This document shows positions 31,776-33,558 of a DNA stretch of 33,558 nucleotides, piece after piece. Every line of letters begins with the position of its first letter. Within the stretch, counting starts at the first letter, position 1. Where the stretch lies: contig CP070805.1 of assembly GCA_020343655.1 (NCBI GenBank), positions 1,906,082 to 1,939,639 of the forward strand, written 5' to 3'. Under the pieces are notes generated by a model, which did not search any database, was not told the DNA's origin, and worked only from the letters and a program-made list of their open reading frames with translations. This DNA is from Promethearchaeota archaeon (GTDB lineage Archaea > Asgardarchaeota > Lokiarchaeia > Sigyniarchaeales > SOKP01). A program made the translations under genes and the position numbers.

Positions 31776-33558
31776 ATGAAATGCCTATTCTGTGAAAGTC
31801 AAAAAATTGATTTTACGTGTGAGCGATGTAAATCGAGTTTCTGTATTAATCACATAGCAACAACGGAAACACATGAATGTAGAAAACATAATCTTTTTTA
31901 TTCAAAAGTAAAAGCTATAGAAAGGAATTATAAATGCACAGTTGTTGAAAATAGTGAATGTCCTGTCTGTAATCATCTATTAAGATTAGAAAGATTATCA
32001 TCTGGACAATATTATCTAGAATGTACGAATCCTGAATGCCCTGAAACATGGAATTCATATTTAAAAACCCCCGGATTATTCTTTCCATCAAAGGAAAAAC
32101 TTGCCAGAGAAGCTGTGAGATACAATCTAATCAAAGGGAATAAGCTAATCCTATGTAGTAAAAAATTAAGGCATATAATTGGAAGGGAGGTTTGTCCCAA
32201 TTGTTTTTTGGATTTACTAAAAAGAGCTCCACTTACTAATTTTTCTACTATAATGAATTCCTTTAATATTTCTGCAGAACAAATGATTAAATTTATCGAC
32301 AAATATTTGGAAGAAGAACGAATCTATGGAATTATTGATCAAAAAAATCAGATGTTTTATTACATATCTTCCGAAATGCGTGAAAAAATACTTGCCAAGT
32401 TTCAAGAAGAAGGAATAATTAATGTAGCAGATTTAGGAGTAATGCTTGATATGAGTTCTGAAATTGCTACAAAGGTAATTTACAAGTTAATAAATCAATA
32501 TCAAATAAAAGGCTCATTTTCTTTAGATAAAAAGACATATTATACTCAACAGTATATAATGGATAATTTAATAAAAGAAATCAATACTAAGGGTAGGGTT
32601 TCATTAAAAGATCTTGCGAGTAACTTTAATATTCCAAAAGAACTTGTTAAATCCTTTTGCGTTAATTTAATGAGAGCGAAAGCAGTAAATGGTTTCTTCG
32701 CAGATCGCGGAAATGAAGTGATTACTGCTGACCAAATTTATAAGGACATAAAAAGCTATTCTAAAGAAATGGGATTATTTGAACTCTCAAAACTTGCCTC
32801 AAAATTAAAAATAGCTGTAGAATTGGCAAGAAAAAGCCTCCACGAGTTAATTAAAACTGGTGAAATCAATGGTATATTTACTCAAAGAAGAGAATTCATG
32901 ACAAATAAATACATGGAGAAGAAAATAAAAGAAATAGCGAGAGCTTATAGAACTATGCCTTTAAGAGAACTTGCAAATAGGTTAGGAGTAACAGAATCAA
33001 GTATTGAAGAAAATTTAGCTATGATAATTAGTAAAGGAGACATTGATGGATATATTGATATGTCCAAAAGATCTTTTACAGCGTACAGTGTACCAATGGA
33101 AGCGAAATCTCGAGAGGAACCAAAAGCTTTAGAGCCAATTGATGAAGGTAAAATTGAGGTAGTTCGTGATTATGATTTTATTGGGGGACAATTACACTAT
33201 AAAGTGGCAGTTCGCAATCAGAGTAAAATGGCAATAAATTCAGTAAAAATAATCTTAGATGTTCCATCTAGCTATAAAGTTAAACAATCTTTAATTAATA
33301 TCCCCGTTATAGAAGCTAAAAATTCAAGGGGTGTTGACTTTTACTTAGAGCCTAAAGAATGTGGTATTTCCTCCATCGGTGGTGATGTGATCTATAAAAC
33401 TGCTGACGGAACTAAACATACAAAACATATAAGGAAAAAGGATGTTCAAATTAAATGTCCGCTTGTTGTATCATGTTTATCAACGATTGAAGATGTCCAA
33501 ATATCAATACAAGATATGCCAAATGATGCACGTGCATTTTTAGTAGCAGATTTGGATC
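31776..33558 (+). CDS. AN1 zinc finger - tandem winged-helix - beta-sandwich protein (3' end beyond window)
   Basis: An open frame from ATG at 31776 running off the window, with 594 residues visible. An AN1-type zinc finger is at 3-35 (Cys3, Cys6, Cys15, Cys18, Cys23, His26, His33, Cys35). Further Cys pairs at 62/65, 83/88, 127 and 140/143 suggest one or two zinc ribbons. Residues about 146-440 hold about five tandem winged-helix units with phrases such as GRVSLKDLASNFNIP and YRTMPLRELANRLGV. An extended, beta-rich module at about 458-565 resembles a coat-appendage or immunoglobulin-like sandwich, and another domain begins near 566. AN1 fingers are linked to ubiquitin and stress pathways in eukaryotes. 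The winged-helix repeats resemble those of UFL1 in spacing and style. The resemblance is mine and has not been computed. Confidence 0.85.
   Translation, partial: MKCLFCESQKIDFTCERCKSSFCINHIATTETHECRKHNLFYSKVKAIERNYKCTVVENSECPVCNHLLRLERLSSGQYYLECTNPECPETWNSYLKTPGLFFPSKEKLAREAVRYNLIKGNKLILCSKKLRHIIGREVCPNCFLDLLKRAPLTNFSTIMNSFNISAEQMIKFIDKYLEEERIYGIIDQKNQMFYYISSEMREKILAKFQEEGIINVADLGVMLDMSSEIATKVIYKLINQYQIKGSFSLDKKTYYTQQYIMDNLIKEINTKGRVSLKDLASNFNIPKELVKSFCVNLMRAKAVNGFFADRGNEVITADQIYKDIKSYSKEMGLFELSKLASKLKIAVELARKSLHELIKTGEINGIFTQRREFMTNKYMEKKIKEIARAYRTMPLRELANRLGVTESSIEENLAMIISKGDIDGYIDMSKRSFTAYSVPMEAKSREEPKALEPIDEGKIEVVRDYDFIGGQLHYKVAVRNQSKMAINSVKIILDVPSSYKVKQSLINIPVIEAKNSRGVDFYLEPKECGISSIGGDVIYKTADGTKHTKHIRKKDVQIKCPLVVSCLSTIEDVQISIQDMPNDARAFLVADLD

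Noticed and set aside
1-33558. tRNA genes, CRISPR arrays and insertion sequences
   Set aside because: I looked in the gaps for T-loop-like GTTCGA segments, regularly spaced repeats, and transposase or integrase motifs, and saw none. A covariance-model search would be the decisive test for tRNA and sRNA genes.

Overview
The window looks like chromosome from an Asgard (Lokiarchaeota-like) archaeon. It is AT-rich, at roughly 30% GC by eye. It carries an archaeal-type asparaginyl-tRNA synthetase, GatA/GatB, a stand-alone Roadblock/LC7 protein and, at the right edge, an AN1 zinc-finger protein with tandem winged helices. It also has many coiled-coil and membrane proteins of no known family. Starts are a mix of ATG and TTG; the clearest Shine-Dalgarno (SD) motifs are GGAGG or GGTGATC-like. 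The Asgard assignment is inferred from gene content, because no rRNA is present. I found no tRNA, rRNA, CRISPR array, transposase, integrase or phage gene, so this is ordinary chromosome with lineage-specific genes. No stretch longer than 300 bases lacks a gene or gene remnant.

Left part (1-12,760): AsnRS; a convergent DUF3795 Cys-rich protein; the gatA-gatB pair for tRNA-dependent amidation; a metallo-beta-lactamase (MBL) fold hydrolase that seems to begin at an AUA codon behind a perfect SD; and a Roadblock protein. A same-strand run follows: a GNAT acetyltransferase with a membrane segment, an M28 peptidase whose catalytic domain is split by membrane helices, and a GlcD/GlcF-like flavoprotein plus iron-sulfur pair likely to oxidise a 2-hydroxyacid. 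A convergent extended-SDR epimerase closes this part.

Middle (12,760-24,610): small lineage-specific proteins, a terpenoid-cyclase-like alpha/alpha-toroid protein, an SDR dehydrogenase, a YdjM-like membrane protein, a GIY-YIG (DUF123) protein abutting a 57-residue Cys-rich zinc protein, a flippase-like membrane protein, and a MenB/BadI-type crotonase. The crotonase gene is about 43-52% GC in sampled stretches and stands out as a likely acquisition. A large membrane protein and a DUF72 protein follow.

Right part (24,610-33,558): a dead paralogue next to an intact copy of a coiled-coil gene, which lies 31 bases upstream of an orphan beta-class DNA methyltransferase; an L-fucose-isomerase-like protein; a GT87-like glycosyltransferase overlapping a secreted membrane-anchored protein; and a NicO/CcdA-like transporter. 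The last gene runs off the window. It encodes AN1 finger, zinc ribbons, about five winged helices and a beta-sandwich, an architecture that recalls the UFM1 ligase UFL1 and coat-appendage proteins. It is the most interesting item here.
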